A stretch of 55,496 nt of DNA from an uncultured Clostridia bacterium. GTDB taxonomy: Bacteria; Bacillota; Clostridia; Lachnospirales; Anaerotignaceae. Shown here piece by piece: positions 25,522 to 33,893 of this stretch. The translations under genes and the position numbers were made by a program. The notes under the pieces were generated by a model. The model searched no databases. It worked only from the letters and a program-made list of their open reading frames with translations, and was not told where the DNA came from. Within the stretch, counting starts at the first letter, position 1. Every line of letters starts with the position of its first letter. Location: positions 1 to 55,496 of the forward strand of contig CALWLF010000044.1 of assembly GCA_944381455.1 (NCBI GenBank). The letters run 5' to 3'.

Positions 25522-26028
25522 ATGGGCTATTTTCAAATTGGAAAAATAACTTCTACCCACGGTATCGGCGGCACGTTCCGCGTGTTTCCCACCACCGAAG
25601 ACGCGGGCCGGTTTCGGTTATTGAAAACAGTGCTGATTTTACATAAGGGAGAAAAACTGCCCTTTACGGTGGAAAAAGTATCGTTTCAAAAAAACATGGT
25701 ATTGTTAAAGGTGAAAGAAATCAACGACATCAATGTGGCCGAGGGATACCGCAACGATGCCATTTACATCACTGACGCACAGGCCCTTCCGCTGGAAGAA
25801 GATGAGTATTATACAAGGGATTTGTATGATATGCAGGTGGTCACAGAAGACGGCACCCTGCTGGGGCGCCTAGACGACATCATTGCCACCGGGGCCAACG
25901 ATGTTTATGTGGTGAAAAAAGAAGGAGAGAAAGACCTGCTTCTTCCAGCCATCAAAGACTGCATCTTGTCGGTGGATGTGGAACAAAAAACCATGACTGT
26001 CCGCCTGCTGGAGGGGTTGCGGCCATGA
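25522..26028 (+). CDS. rimM: Ribosome maturation factor RimM
   Basis: A 168-aa factor that assists 30S head assembly. The N-terminal RimM domain starts FQIGKITSTHGIGGTFRVFPTT, and the C-terminal PRC barrel contains YYTRDLYDMQVVTEDGTLLGRLDDIIATGANDVYVV. Ribosome site AAAGGAGAG precedes the ATG. The stop overlaps the trmD start. The usual neighbours rpsP and the KH-domain gene are not upstream; the DUF1887 gene takes their place. Confidence 0.95.
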   Translation: MGYFQIGKITSTHGIGGTFRVFPTTEDAGRFRLLKTVLILHKGEKLPFTVEKVSFQKNMVLLKVKEINDINVAEGYRNDAIYITDAQALPLEEDEYYTRDLYDMQVVTEDGTLLGRLDDIIATGANDVYVVKKEGEKDLLLPAIKDCILSVDVEQKTMTVRLLEGLRP

Positions 26029-26774
26029 AATTTTCTGTCTTGACGCTGTTTCCCGACATGATACGCCAGACACTTTCTTACAGCATCCTAGGCCGGGCCA
26101 TATCATCCGGCGTACTGACGGTGGATGCTGTGGACATTCGAGATTTTGCTGGCAACAAGCATAACCGGGTGGATGACTATCCTTATGGCGGCGGCTGCGG
26201 CATGGTGATGCAGCCCCAGCCGGTGTTTGACGCTTTTTCAAGCCTCGCTGTGCCCAAAGGGACGCGGGTGATTTATTTAACGCCTCAGGGAAAGCCTTTT
26301 TGCCAGGCGATGGCGGAGGAATTTGCAAAAGAAGAGGAACTGGTGCTTCTTTGCGGCCATTATGAAGGCATTGACGAGCGGGTGCTGGAAGAAATTGTGA
26401 CAGAGGAAGTCTCGCTGGGAGATTTTGTGCTGACCGGCGGGGAACTGGCGGCCATTGCCGTCATTGATGCTGTGGGACGGCTGGTGCCGGGGGTGCTGGG
26501 CAAGGAAGAAAGTGCCCAGGAAGAATCCTTTGCCGGCAATGCGCTGGAATATCCCCAGTACACCCGTCCGCCAGTCTTTCATGGCAAAGAGGTGCCGCCG
26601 GTGCTTTTAAGCGGGCACCACCAAAAGATTGCCCAGTGGCGCAGGATGCAAAGCCTGGTTCGGACTTATCACAAACGGCCGGATTTATATGAGAAAATAA
26701 CTTTGACCAAAAAAGAGCAAGCCATGATGGAAGAATACGAAAAAGACTTGCACCAAAGGGACACAGAAGCATAA
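26025..26774 (+). CDS. trmD: tRNA (guanine-N1)-methyltransferase TrmD
   Basis: A 249-aa SAM-dependent SPOUT enzyme that methylates G37 of tRNAs. The trefoil-knot SAM site is seen in YLTPQGKPF, LLCGHYEGIDERV and GDFVLTGGELAAIAVIDAVGR; the catalytic Asp lies in the HNRVDDYPYGGGCGM segment region. It overlaps rimM by 4 bases. rplS, its usual partner, does not follow; murA comes next after about 37 bases. Confidence 0.96.
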   Translation: MKFSVLTLFPDMIRQTLSYSILGRAISSGVLTVDAVDIRDFAGNKHNRVDDYPYGGGCGMVMQPQPVFDAFSSLAVPKGTRVIYLTPQGKPFCQAMAEEFAKEEELVLLCGHYEGIDERVLEEIVTEEVSLGDFVLTGGELAAIAVIDAVGRLVPGVLGKEESAQEESFAGNALEYPQYTRPPVFHGKEVPPVLLSGHHQKIAQWRRMQSLVRTYHKRPDLYEKITLTKKEQAMMEEYEKDLHQRDTEA

Positions 26775-26811
26775 TCTAGCACCAATCAGAAGGCAGAAGG
26801 CGGCTGGTGTG

Positions 26812-28071
26812 ATGATCAGGTATGAAATTGAAGGCGGCAGGCGCCTTTACGGGCAGGTTCGAGTCGGCGGCAGTAAAAACGCGGCTCTGCCCATTCTTTG
26901 TGCCGCTTTGCTCAACGAGGGGGAGACGGTGCTGCATCATTGCCCCGATATTTCCGATGTGGCGCAATGCTGTGCGCTGCTAAAAAGCTTAGGCTGTCAG
27001 GTGCAGCGGCAGGGAGAGACGGTGGTGGTGGATGCCAAAGATGCTTTTCAAGCGCCGCTGTGCGATGAAATGACAGGCGGCATGCGGGCATCGGTGCTGT
27101 TTTTAGGGCCGCTTTTGGGGCGGTTTTACAAAGCAACACTTGGCAAGCCGGGCGGCTGTGCCATAGGAAAGCGCCCCATTGACTATCATTTGCTGGCGGC
27201 AGAGGCGCTGGGGGCCAAATGCTGGGAAGAAGACGGGTGCATTTGCCTGGATGGGGCAGACATGAAAGCCGGCACGGTGGTGCTGCCGTTTCCAAGCGTT
27301 GGCGCAACGGAAAATGCCATCTGTCTGGGCGCGGCACTGCCGGGATTGACGGTAATCAAAGGGGCAGCCAGGGAACCGGAAATTTATGATTTGCAGCAAT
27401 TTCTTCGGGCCATGGGCATCCAAATCCACGGGGCGGGCAGCAATGAAATTTACGTGGAGGGAAAACGGCTGCATACTCCCGTTTCCTACAGTGTGATGCC
27501 GGACCGCATCGAGGCTGGGACACTGATGGCTGCTGCTGCCGCAACGGGAGGAAAAGTTTTTTTAGAAGACTGTGACTGGATGACAATGATGGGTATTTTG
27601 CCTTTTTTTGCCAATTGCGGCTGTCAAATGAAGGTGAAGGGCAGACAATTATGCTGTAAAGCACCAAAAAGGCTCCGTTGCTGCCCGTTTCTCTTGACAA
27701 AAACTTATCCCGGTTTTCCCACCGACATGCAGCCTTTGGCGGCTGCCCTGTTGACAACGGCCAAAGGAACCAGTATGATTATGGAACAGATATTTGAAAA
27801 CCGATTTCACCATTGTCTGGAGCTGAATAAAATGGGCGGCCGGATTGGCTGCAGCGGCAAAGTGGCCGTCATTGAAGGCGTCAAAAGGCTCCATGGCAGC
27901 AGGGTTTCGGCAACAGATTTGCGGGCTGGAGCAGCGCTGATGGTGGCTGCTTTGGGTGCAGAGGGAAGGACAGAGGTGGAAAACGGACAGTATGTATGCC
28001 GCGGCTATGCGGGGTTGGAAGAAAAGCTTGCCGCTTTGGGCGGGCGTGTGCGCCTGATGGAAAGCAGGTGA
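26812..28071 (+). CDS. murA: UDP-N-acetylglucosamine 1-carboxyvinyltransferase
   Basis: A 419-420-aa cytoplasmic enzyme for the first committed step of peptidoglycan synthesis. Lys22 in GGSKNAALPIL and the catalytic Cys116 in GGCAIGKRPIDYH are in place; the cysteine is the fosfomycin target in sensitive enzymes. The second half has TYPGFPTDMQPL and ENRFHHCLELNKMG. The central part is unusually cysteine-rich (LCCKAPKRLRCCPF). ATG at 26812 follows a GTG at 26809. It heads the division cluster that runs to sigE. Confidence 0.94.
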   Translation: MIRYEIEGGRRLYGQVRVGGSKNAALPILCAALLNEGETVLHHCPDISDVAQCCALLKSLGCQVQRQGETVVVDAKDAFQAPLCDEMTGGMRASVLFLGPLLGRFYKATLGKPGGCAIGKRPIDYHLLAAEALGAKCWEEDGCICLDGADMKAGTVVLPFPSVGATENAICLGAALPGLTVIKGAAREPEIYDLQQFLRAMGIQIHGAGSNEIYVEGKRLHTPVSYSVMPDRIEAGTLMAAAAATGGKVFLEDCDWMTMMGILPFFANCGCQMKVKGRQLCCKAPKRLRCCPFLLTKTYPGFPTDMQPLAAALLTTAKGTSMIMEQIFENRFHHCLELNKMGGRIGCSGKVAVIEGVKRLHGSRVSATDLRAGAALMVAALGAEGRTEVENGQYVCRGYAGLEEKLAALGGRVRLMESR

Positions 28072-28077
28072 ATCAAA

Positions 28078-28830
28078 TTGGAAGATACAAGAAGACGGCA
28101 AAAAAAACATGGGAGACAGAAGATGCCTTTGGGGAAAGGTCTGCTGTTTTTTGCTCTGTTGTTTCTGGCGGCCATGGGTGTGATGTTCTCTCCGCTGTTT
28201 GCCATTGACACCATTACCATAACGGGGCTGAATCACTTCAGCGAGGCTGATATCTGCCGCATCTGTGATGTGGAACAGGGGCAAAATCTCTTTTCTTTTC
28301 GTGCCAAAAAAGCCTTGGATGCCCTGCAAAAAGAAAGCTATGTTGCATCGGCAACCATCAAAAAACAGTTTCCCAATACCGTTTTGATTGATGTAACAGA
28401 ACGCAAGGTAAGAGGCTATATTCCTTATATGGGCTCTTATCTTTACATAGATGAAAACTGCCGGGTGCTGGATATTTCCGGTTCTTTTACACAGCCGCTG
28501 CCGGTGGTAAAGGGGCTGGTGTTTGACCAGTTTACTTTGGGCGAAGTGATTCAAACGGAAAACCCGGAGGCGCTGGATGTGGTGGTGCGCATTGCTCAAG
28601 CCATGACGAAGTATGAAATGTTGGACATGGTGGTGGAGCTGGATGTCAGCGATACTTCCAACATCAAAGCCTATGTCAATAAAGTGGAAGTGAATTTAGG
28701 CACCATATCGGACTATGACACCAAGGTACGCACCATGTGTGAAATTGTGAAGCAAATTCCGGAAAATGACAGAGGCAGTCTGGACTTGAGCGATTTGTCC
28801 AAGCCTATTGTCTTTAAATATTTAACATAA
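28078..28830 (+). CDS. ftsQ: Cell division protein FtsQ/DivIB
   Basis: A 250-aa bitopic division protein. A basic cytoplasmic tail (1-22), one membrane helix (about 24-40) and an extracellular POTRA domain (IDTITITGLNHFSEADICRICDVEQGQNLF) are followed by the FtsQ/DivIB beta domain (PNTVLIDVTERKVRGYI...). It stabilises the divisome for septal wall synthesis. Start is TTG with AGGTGA upstream; it begins 6 bases after murA. Position before a DUF881 gene and ftsZ supports the call. Confidence 0.92.
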   Translation: MEDTRRRQKKHGRQKMPLGKGLLFFALLFLAAMGVMFSPLFAIDTITITGLNHFSEADICRICDVEQGQNLFSFRAKKALDALQKESYVASATIKKQFPNTVLIDVTERKVRGYIPYMGSYLYIDENCRVLDISGSFTQPLPVVKGLVFDQFTLGEVIQTENPEALDVVVRIAQAMTKYEMLDMVVELDVSDTSNIKAYVNKVEVNLGTISDYDTKVRTMCEIVKQIPENDRGSLDLSDLSKPIVFKYLT

Positions 28831-28857
28831 TGCCGCGGACTTGCCGCAGGAAAGGAA

Positions 28858-29598
28858 ATGGAATCAGTGAAGAAAAAACTTTATGCCACAAGCTCCGTAA
28901 CGGTGCTTTGCATACTGCTGGGACTGATGATTGGTGTGCAGTATAACACGGTGCGGCTGCAAAAACAGTCTACCGACTCTGCATCGCTGCAGCGTGTCAG
29001 CGAGTTGACCACAAAGCTTTCTACACTGCAGGCAGAAAATGATGCCTTGCAGGAAAAGCTGGAAACCCAAAGCCAGCAGATGAAAGAATTTGAATCGGCG
29101 CTGATGGCTGATGATAGCAGCTTTGAAGCATTGACAGAAGAAAATGAGCGGCTGAAAATGGTGGCCGGCATGACGGCCGTACAAGGCAGAGGTATTTCTG
29201 TCACCATCAACGACAGCAGCGCTTCGGCAGATGGCAGCGCCAATCCAGAGGCATTTTTGGTTCATGCAGAAGATATTTTATCCATCATCAATGAATTGAA
29301 TGTGGCCGGAGCAGAAGCCATTGCCATCAACGGCCAGCGGCTCATTTCCCAAAGCGCTGTGCGCTGTGCCGGTTCTGTGGTTAATGTCAATGATGTGAAG
29401 CTGGCGGCTCCTTTTGTGATTACGGCCATCGGGGATCCCGATTTGCTGGAGGCGGCGCTGCTGTTTCCAGGCGGTGTGGTGGATACGCTGCGGCCGTGGG
29501 GCATTGAGATTTTGATAAAAAAGCTGGACATGCTGGAAATTCCGTCTTACAGCCAGCCGCGGGAATTTCGAGAAGCAACCAGCAGTAATAAGGGGTGA
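28858..29598 (+). CDS. DUF881 family protein of the division cluster
   Basis: A 246-aa protein with one N-terminal membrane segment (about 10-27), a coiled coil (about 42-90, heptad-like with Leu and Gln) and the DUF881 domain from about 100, with VQGRGISVTINDS and AINGQRLISQSAVRCAGSVVNVND. DUF881 genes sit next to sbp and ftsZ in Bacillota; function is unknown. Start may be ATG 28858 or GTG 28867, the latter giving a conventional MKKKLYA N-terminus. Confidence 0.9.
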   Translation: MESVKKKLYATSSVTVLCILLGLMIGVQYNTVRLQKQSTDSASLQRVSELTTKLSTLQAENDALQEKLETQSQQMKEFESALMADDSSFEALTEENERLKMVAGMTAVQGRGISVTINDSSASADGSANPEAFLVHAEDILSIINELNVAGAEAIAINGQRLISQSAVRCAGSVVNVNDVKLAAPFVITAIGDPDLLEAALLFPGGVVDTLRPWGIEILIKKLDMLEIPSYSQPREFREATSSNKG

Positions 29599-29603
29599 GA
29601 AAA

Positions 29604-29990
29604 ATGGTTCTGCCAATTCCTTTGTTGGGGCTTTTGGCCGGTATCTTTTTAGGCGTTTCTTCGGCCTATGTGTTTCCATCGGGCTACTCTGCCTATGTGG
29701 CCGTTGCCATTTTGGCCTGCACCGATTCTGTGCTGGGCGGTATCAAAAGCAGTTTGCATGGACAATTTCATCTGGGCATCTTTCTTTCTGGCTTTTTGGG
29801 CAACGGATTGTTAGCCATGGTGCTGGTATATTTTGGAGATAAATTGAATATCCAGCTGTCTTTGGCGGCCATTGTGGTCTTTGGCAGCCGTTTTTTTCAA
29901 AATTTTGCAGAGATTCGCAGATTTATATTGAATCAGAGAGAAAAAAAGGATAAGATACATAGTGAGGAGCAAACAGAAAACGGCTGCTAA
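29604..29990 (+). CDS. sbp: Small basic protein, DUF1290 family
   Basis: A 128-aa protein with four hydrophobic segments (about 3-20, 27-45, 55-76, 78-97) and a charged C-terminal tail. It is the small basic family member found between DUF881 and ftsZ genes in many Bacillota; its function is unknown. The core reads LACTDSVLGGIKSSL and GDKLNIQLSLAAIVVFGSRFFQNFAEIRR. ATG 29604 is used with AAGGGGTGAG upstream; a GTG at 29595 is the alternative. Confidence 0.9.
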   Translation: MVLPIPLLGLLAGIFLGVSSAYVFPSGYSAYVAVAILACTDSVLGGIKSSLHGQFHLGIFLSGFLGNGLLAMVLVYFGDKLNIQLSLAAIVVFGSRFFQNFAEIRRFILNQREKKDKIHSEEQTENGC

Positions 29991-30085
29991 CTTTTTTTGA
30001 AAGAATTTGTCTTTTTTTCTGGCTTTTTTAGAAGAAAACGGCTATAATAAAAGGTAATTGATTTTTATGACAGGAGGGAAGCTCA

Positions 30086-31237
30086 GTGCTTGAGTTTGTA
30101 GATCACGGTAATTCTGCTGTAATTAAGGTGGTTGGTGTCGGCGGCGGCGGCAACAACGCTGTGAATCGTATGATTGAAGACAATATGGATGGCGTGGAAT
30201 TTATCGCAATCAATACAGATATGCAGGATTTGTCCAAATCCCTTGCACCGACGAAAATTCAAATTGGTGAAAAATTGACCAAAGGCCTCGGCGCCGGCGG
30301 CAACCCCGACATTGGGGAAAAAAGCGCAGAAGAAACAAAGGATGAAGTGGCCCGGGTGTTAAACGGCGCCGACATGGTGTTTATTACAGCCGGCATGGGC
30401 GGCGGCACAGGTACAGGTGCTGCGCCAAAAATTGCAGAAATTTCTAAAAGTCTGGGAATTTTGACCGTTGGTGTTGTGACAAAGCCATTCGAGTTTGAAG
30501 GCAAGAAAAGAATGTCCAATGCAGAGCGGGGCGTCAGCGAATTGAGAAAATCTGTGGATACCCTTGTTATCATTCCAAACCAGCGTCTCTTAAGCATCAT
30601 CGATAAAAAGACAACGCTCATTGAGTCCTTCCGCAAAGCTGACGAAGTGCTTCGCCAGGGTGTACAGGGCATTTCCGATCTGATTGCAAAGCCTGGTGTC
30701 ATCAACTTGGACTTTGCCGATGTGAAAGCTGTTATGGAAGATAAGGGCCTGGCTCATATGGGCATTGGCCATGGTGCTGGCGAAAACAAGGCAGAAATTG
30801 CAGCCAAAGCGGCCATCCAAAGTCCATTGCTGGAAACAAAAATCGATGGCGCAAGAAGCGTGCTCATCAACTTCAGCGGCGATGCCAACTTGGGCTTGCT
30901 GGAAGCTGACAGCGCAGCAAATCTCATCCGTGAAAGCATTGATCCCGATGCAGAAATCTTCTTTGGTACTACCATCAATGAAGATCTGGAAGACGAAGTC
31001 ATTGTTACGGTCATTGCAACTGGCTTTGAGAGCAATGTGAAAGGTCTGCCTCCAAAGAATATGAGAGATGTATTCAGCAGCAGCTATCGGGAAGAACGTC
31101 CGGAACGCGGCTATGAAGAAGATCTTGGGTATGCAGAAGAAGCGGCCCCTGCGGCACAGTCTTCTTTTGATGATACATATGGTGACGGTACGGAAATTAA
31201 GATTCCAAGCTTCATCAAAAACAGAAAATCCTTTTAA
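30086..31237 (+). CDS. ftsZ: Cell division GTPase FtsZ
   Basis: A 383-aa tubulin homologue that forms the Z-ring. The GTP-binding signature GGGTGTG is at 105-111, with NTDMQDLS and the T7-loop region [11 protein letters not shown] further on. The C-terminal end is a short flexible linker of about 50 residues and the conserved tail [11 protein letters not shown], which binds partners such as FtsA or SepF. GTG start with AGGAGGGA upstream. It follows sbp by about 95 bases and has a -10-like TATAAT at 30044-30049, but no clear -35. Confidence 0.97.
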   Translation: MLEFVDHGNSAVIKVVGVGGGGNNAVNRMIEDNMDGVEFIAINTDMQDLSKSLAPTKIQIGEKLTKGLGAGGNPDIGEKSAEETKDEVARVLNGADMVFITAGMGGGTGTGAAPKIAEISKSLGILTVGVVTKPFEFEGKKRMSNAERGVSELRKSVDTLVIIPNQRLLSIIDKKTTLIESFRKADEVLRQGVQGISDLIAKPGVINLDFADVKAVMEDKGLAHMGIGHGAGENKAEIAAKAAIQSPLLETKIDGARSVLINFSGDANLGLLEADSAANLIRESIDPDAEIFFGTTINEDLEDEVIVTVIATGFESNVKGLPPKNMRDVFSSSYREERPERGYEEDLGYAEEAAPAAQSSFDDTYGDGTEIKIPSFIKNRKSF

Positions 31238-31254
31238 TTTTCTATGACTAACGC

Positions 31255-31288
31255 AAAAAAGGCGTGGGGCAAGCTTCACGTCTTTTTT
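31255..31288 (+). terminator. Terminator after ftsZ, first
   Basis: Stem GGCGTG / CACGTC with one wobble (31261-31266, 31277-31282), A run before and TTTTTT after. Confidence 0.75.
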
Positions 31289-31322
31289 GGCTGTTTTTTT
31301 TTAAAAGAAGTGTTGCAGTAAG

Positions 31323-31360
31323 AATCCCGTTTGGAAGAAGAACGGGATTTTTTCTTTTTT
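31323..31360 (+). terminator. Terminator after ftsZ, second
   Basis: Perfect 9-bp stem AATCCCGTT / AACGGGATT (31323-31331, 31341-31349), then a T-rich run. With the first hairpin it separates ftsZ from spoIIGA. Confidence 0.85.
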
Positions 31361-31514
31361 AAATGCAGTTTTTGTCTGGTTGATTGTCGTAATTTTTCAA
31401 AAGAAATCAAAGAAAGCAAAAGGCTGGTTTCTTCTTAGGAAACGGCTTTTTTTTTGCCTTTTTTTTTCTGGGATTGCTTTGCAAAAGCGGCATTTTTCGC
31501 CGAAGGGGATTGGC

Positions 31515-31520
31515 TATAAT
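31515..31520 (+). promoter_or_regulatory. -10 element of the spoIIGA promoter
   Basis: TATAAT 24 bases before the spoIIGA start. There is no good -35, as expected for an activator-dependent promoter such as the Spo0A-dependent one known in Bacillus. The rest of the 31238-31543 gap is terminators and T-rich sequence. Confidence 0.5.
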
Positions 31521-31543
31521 ACAGGCAGAGGAAAGGCGGTGAG

Positions 31544-32413
31544 GTGGTGGTTTACTATGTGGATGTGCTTTTTGGGGTGAATGCCCTGATGGATGGAATG
31601 GTACTTTGTCTGACAGCCTTTTCCTGCCGGAGGAAAGTGCCAAAAAAGCGCTTGGTGCTGGTCAGCTGTTATGGAGCGCTTTGGGGCCTTGCGCCGGTGC
31701 TTTTGCCGGGGATAGGCATTGGCGGAAGGTGTCTGCTGGCCCTTGGCGGCATCGGCAGTGCTGTGTGGATGTTGTTTTTGCCAAAATCCAGGCGAGAATG
31801 GCTGCGGCTTACGGCAATGACGGGTTTTGTCTGCTGCTTTTTAGGCGGTGCGGCTGGATGGGTGCAGCAAAACACCAACTGGCTGTTGGGAATGCAGTGG
31901 GCGGCAGAGCAGATGACACTGCTGCCGCTTTTGGCCAGCGGCTGCTGCTCCTATGGCTTATTCCGTCTGCTTTCATGTTTTTTTACGGCTTGTCTGCCTC
32001 AAGGTACATATCAAACAACACTGCGGCTTTGGCTTGGAGAAGACAGCACAGTGGTGGAAGCGTTTTTGGATACCGGCAACTTTTTGCAAAGAGATGCCAA
32101 AAGCCGCCCCATTCTCATTGTCTCTTTTCGGGCCATGGCGCCATTGCTTCCCCTTTGGGTGCAGCAGATGTTTTTGGCAAAAGAAGAGCCAAGGCAGATT
32201 GTCTGTGCCTTGCAGGCAGCCGGATGGGAGGCATTTTTGCTCTCCTATTCGGCCTTGGGCAAAAAAGACGGTGTGCTGCCGGCGCTGGTGCTGAAAAAAG
32301 GGGAATGTCTGGCCAACGGCAAAGTGCTTGCGCCCTTGGTGGCAGCCATACATGATGCTTCTTTGGGCCAAGCGGGCGAAGCTGTGCTGCACCCATGTTT
32401 ATTGACTGAATAA
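31544..32413 (+). CDS. spoIIGA: Sigma-E processing peptidase SpoIIGA
   Basis: A 289-aa membrane aspartic protease that cleaves the pro-sequence of sigma-E in the mother cell. The first 150 residues hold five hydrophobic segments; the C-terminal cytosolic domain carries the active-site motif DTGN at 176-179 (FLDTGNFL), with ESFR-like content (VSFRAM) downstream. GTG start with GGCGGTGAG upstream. It is 13 bases before sigE, the classical arrangement. Confidence 0.92.
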   Translation: MVVYYVDVLFGVNALMDGMVLCLTAFSCRRKVPKKRLVLVSCYGALWGLAPVLLPGIGIGGRCLLALGGIGSAVWMLFLPKSRREWLRLTAMTGFVCCFLGGAAGWVQQNTNWLLGMQWAAEQMTLLPLLASGCCSYGLFRLLSCFFTACLPQGTYQTTLRLWLGEDSTVVEAFLDTGNFLQRDAKSRPILIVSFRAMAPLLPLWVQQMFLAKEEPRQIVCALQAAGWEAFLLSYSALGKKDGVLPALVLKKGECLANGKVLAPLVAAIHDASLGQAGEAVLHPCLLTE

Positions 32414-32426
32414 AGAGGTGAAAACA

Positions 32427-33164
32427 ATGCAATATGTAAAATTTTTCTTTTTTCGACTGAAATATGATGCAGAGGAGTGGCTGCAGCGGCTGACAAAAAG
32501 CACCAGAGAACCGGTGCTTTATATCGGAGGCAGTGATGTGTTTCCCCCTCCGCTCAACAGTCAGGAGGAGGCGGCTGTTTTGGCTTGTCTTGGCACAGAG
32601 GAAGAACCAAAAGCCAAGGCCATACTCATTGAGCGCAATTTACGCCTGGTGGTGTATATTGCCAGAAAGTTCGAAAACACCGGCATCAATGTGGAAGATC
32701 TGATTTCCATCGGCACCATCGGCCTTATTAAGGCCATCAATACCTTTAAAACAGAAAAGAAAATCAAACTGGCCACTTATGCCTCACGATGCATTGAAAA
32801 TGAAATTTTGATGTATTTAAGGCGCAATGCAAAAATCAAGACGGAAGTCTCCATCGACGAACCGCTTAATGTGGACTGGGAAGGCAACGAATTGCTGTTA
32901 AGCGATATTTTGGGCACCGAAAGCGACTTAATTTACCGCAATTTGGAAAGCCAGATTGATAAAATGCTGCTTAGCCAGGCCATGGAAAAATTAAACCGCA
33001 GAGAACAGAGCATCATCCGTCTGCGCTTTGGGCTGACCAAGTCCGGCGAGGAAAAGACGCAAAAAGAAGTGGCCGATTTGATGGGTATTTCTCAAAGTTA
33101 TATTTCCAGATTGGAAAAAAGAATCATTGGCAGGCTCAAAAAGGAAATCAGCAAAATGGTTTGA
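32427..33164 (+). CDS. sigE: Sporulation sigma factor SigE
   Basis: A 245-aa sigma-70-family factor for the mother-cell programme. An N-terminal pro-sequence with a hydrophobic stretch ([13 protein letters not shown]) is processed by SpoIIGA. Region 2 ([38 protein letters not shown]), region 3 and region 4 with its helix-turn-helix ([23 protein letters not shown]) are intact. ATG 32427 has AGAGGTG 7 bases upstream. sigG, which usually follows, is not next; a terminator and a zinc-ribbon gene on the other strand are. Confidence 0.95.
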   Translation: MQYVKFFFFRLKYDAEEWLQRLTKSTREPVLYIGGSDVFPPPLNSQEEAAVLACLGTEEEPKAKAILIERNLRLVVYIARKFENTGINVEDLISIGTIGLIKAINTFKTEKKIKLATYASRCIENEILMYLRRNAKIKTEVSIDEPLNVDWEGNELLLSDILGTESDLIYRNLESQIDKMLLSQAMEKLNRREQSIIRLRFGLTKSGEEKTQKEVADLMGISQSYISRLEKRIIGRLKKEISKMV

Positions 33165-33264
33165 AAGGAACCATGGCAGAAAAGCAGTCTCTTTAAAGAA
33201 AGCCATGGAGAAACGAGCGAGAATGGTCTGCCCGTGAAAAAGCAGGAGCTGTTTGAATAAACGG

Positions 33265-33320
33265 CCAAAAAAAGATAGCCGGAATCTTTTCTTTTTCAAA
33301 GATTCCAGCTATCTTTCCTT
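33265..33320. terminator. Bidirectional terminator after sigE
   Basis: Two stacked stems, AAAGATAGC / GCTATCTTT and GGAATCTTT / AAAGATTCC, with a one-base mismatch between them. A run before, T-rich after; serves sigE and the converging zinc-ribbon gene. Confidence 0.85.
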
Positions 33321-33365
33321 TCTAAAAAACAGTATCTCTAAAAAGCTGCATCGCCAACAGCTTAT

Positions 33366-33737
33366 TTATTTTAATTTTCCTCCGCAGCGGGGGCAGTGGA
33401 GGAAATGGTCTTCCACAGGCGAACCGCAATGGGGACAGACAGAACGGACGGAAAAATCCCCGCTGTAAGCAATGAGGTCTTTTTGGCTCAAGGCAATTTG
33501 CTCTCCCGCTTCCAAGGCTTTGCCCAAAGCCGTTTGGAGCAAATAGACATTGCCGCAGCAGCTCATCCGCACCAGATATTTTTTCCCAAACCGAAACAGT
33601 GGAATAAAAAACAAACTGAAACAGTTAGCCACCAGATACACTTCATAATCACAGGCTTGTCCGCAATGGCTGCAAATGCCGCCCAGGGTATAAGGAAGTC
33701 TTTTTTCCACAGGCATAATTCCAAAAAAGAAAAACAC
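33366..33737 (-). CDS. Zinc-ribbon protein with an N-terminal membrane-associated segment
   Basis: A 123-aa protein with a CSHCGQACDYEVY zinc-ribbon half followed by the hydrophobic FSLFFIPLFRFGKKYLVRMSCCGNVY, the family pattern of small zinc-ribbon proteins, and a second C-terminal ribbon CPHCGSPVEDHFLHCPRCGG. Role unknown. I chose GTG 33737 because AAAGGTGG lies 8 bases upstream and the N-terminus MFFFFGI matches the family; ATG 33762-33764 would add nine residues. It faces sigE across a shared terminator. Confidence 0.82.
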   Translation of the reverse strand: MFFFFGIMPVEKRLPYTLGGICSHCGQACDYEVYLVANCFSLFFIPLFRFGKKYLVRMSCCGNVYLLQTALGKALEAGEQIALSQKDLIAYSGDFSVRSVCPHCGSPVEDHFLHCPRCGGKLK

Positions 33738-33820
33738 GATCGATTCCCACCTTTCTGCTTTCATTTTAGCACAGATCTGGCAAAAGGGATACTTTTTCTT
33801 CCCATTTTGGGCAATAATAT

Positions 33821-33849
33821 TTTACATCTGGTTCATAACGTGGTAAAAT
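33821..33849 (+). promoter_or_regulatory. Sigma-A-type promoter of purL
   Basis: -35 TTTACA (33821-33826), 17-base spacer, extended -10 TGGTAAAAT (TAAAAT at 33844-33849), 44 bases before the start. Confidence 0.72.
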
Positions 33850-33893
33850 AAGAGTGATATTAAAAAATGGAGCTTGTAAAAGGGGAATTGACT

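Noticed and set aside
30044..30049. TATAAT before ftsZ as a full promoter
   Set aside because: No -35 at 16-18 bases; the gene could be driven by read-through, so I did not list it as a promoter.
31384..31392. TTGTCGTAA as a Spo0A box for spoIIGA
   Set aside because: One mismatch from the consensus and about 125 bases from the -10; too far and too weak to claim.
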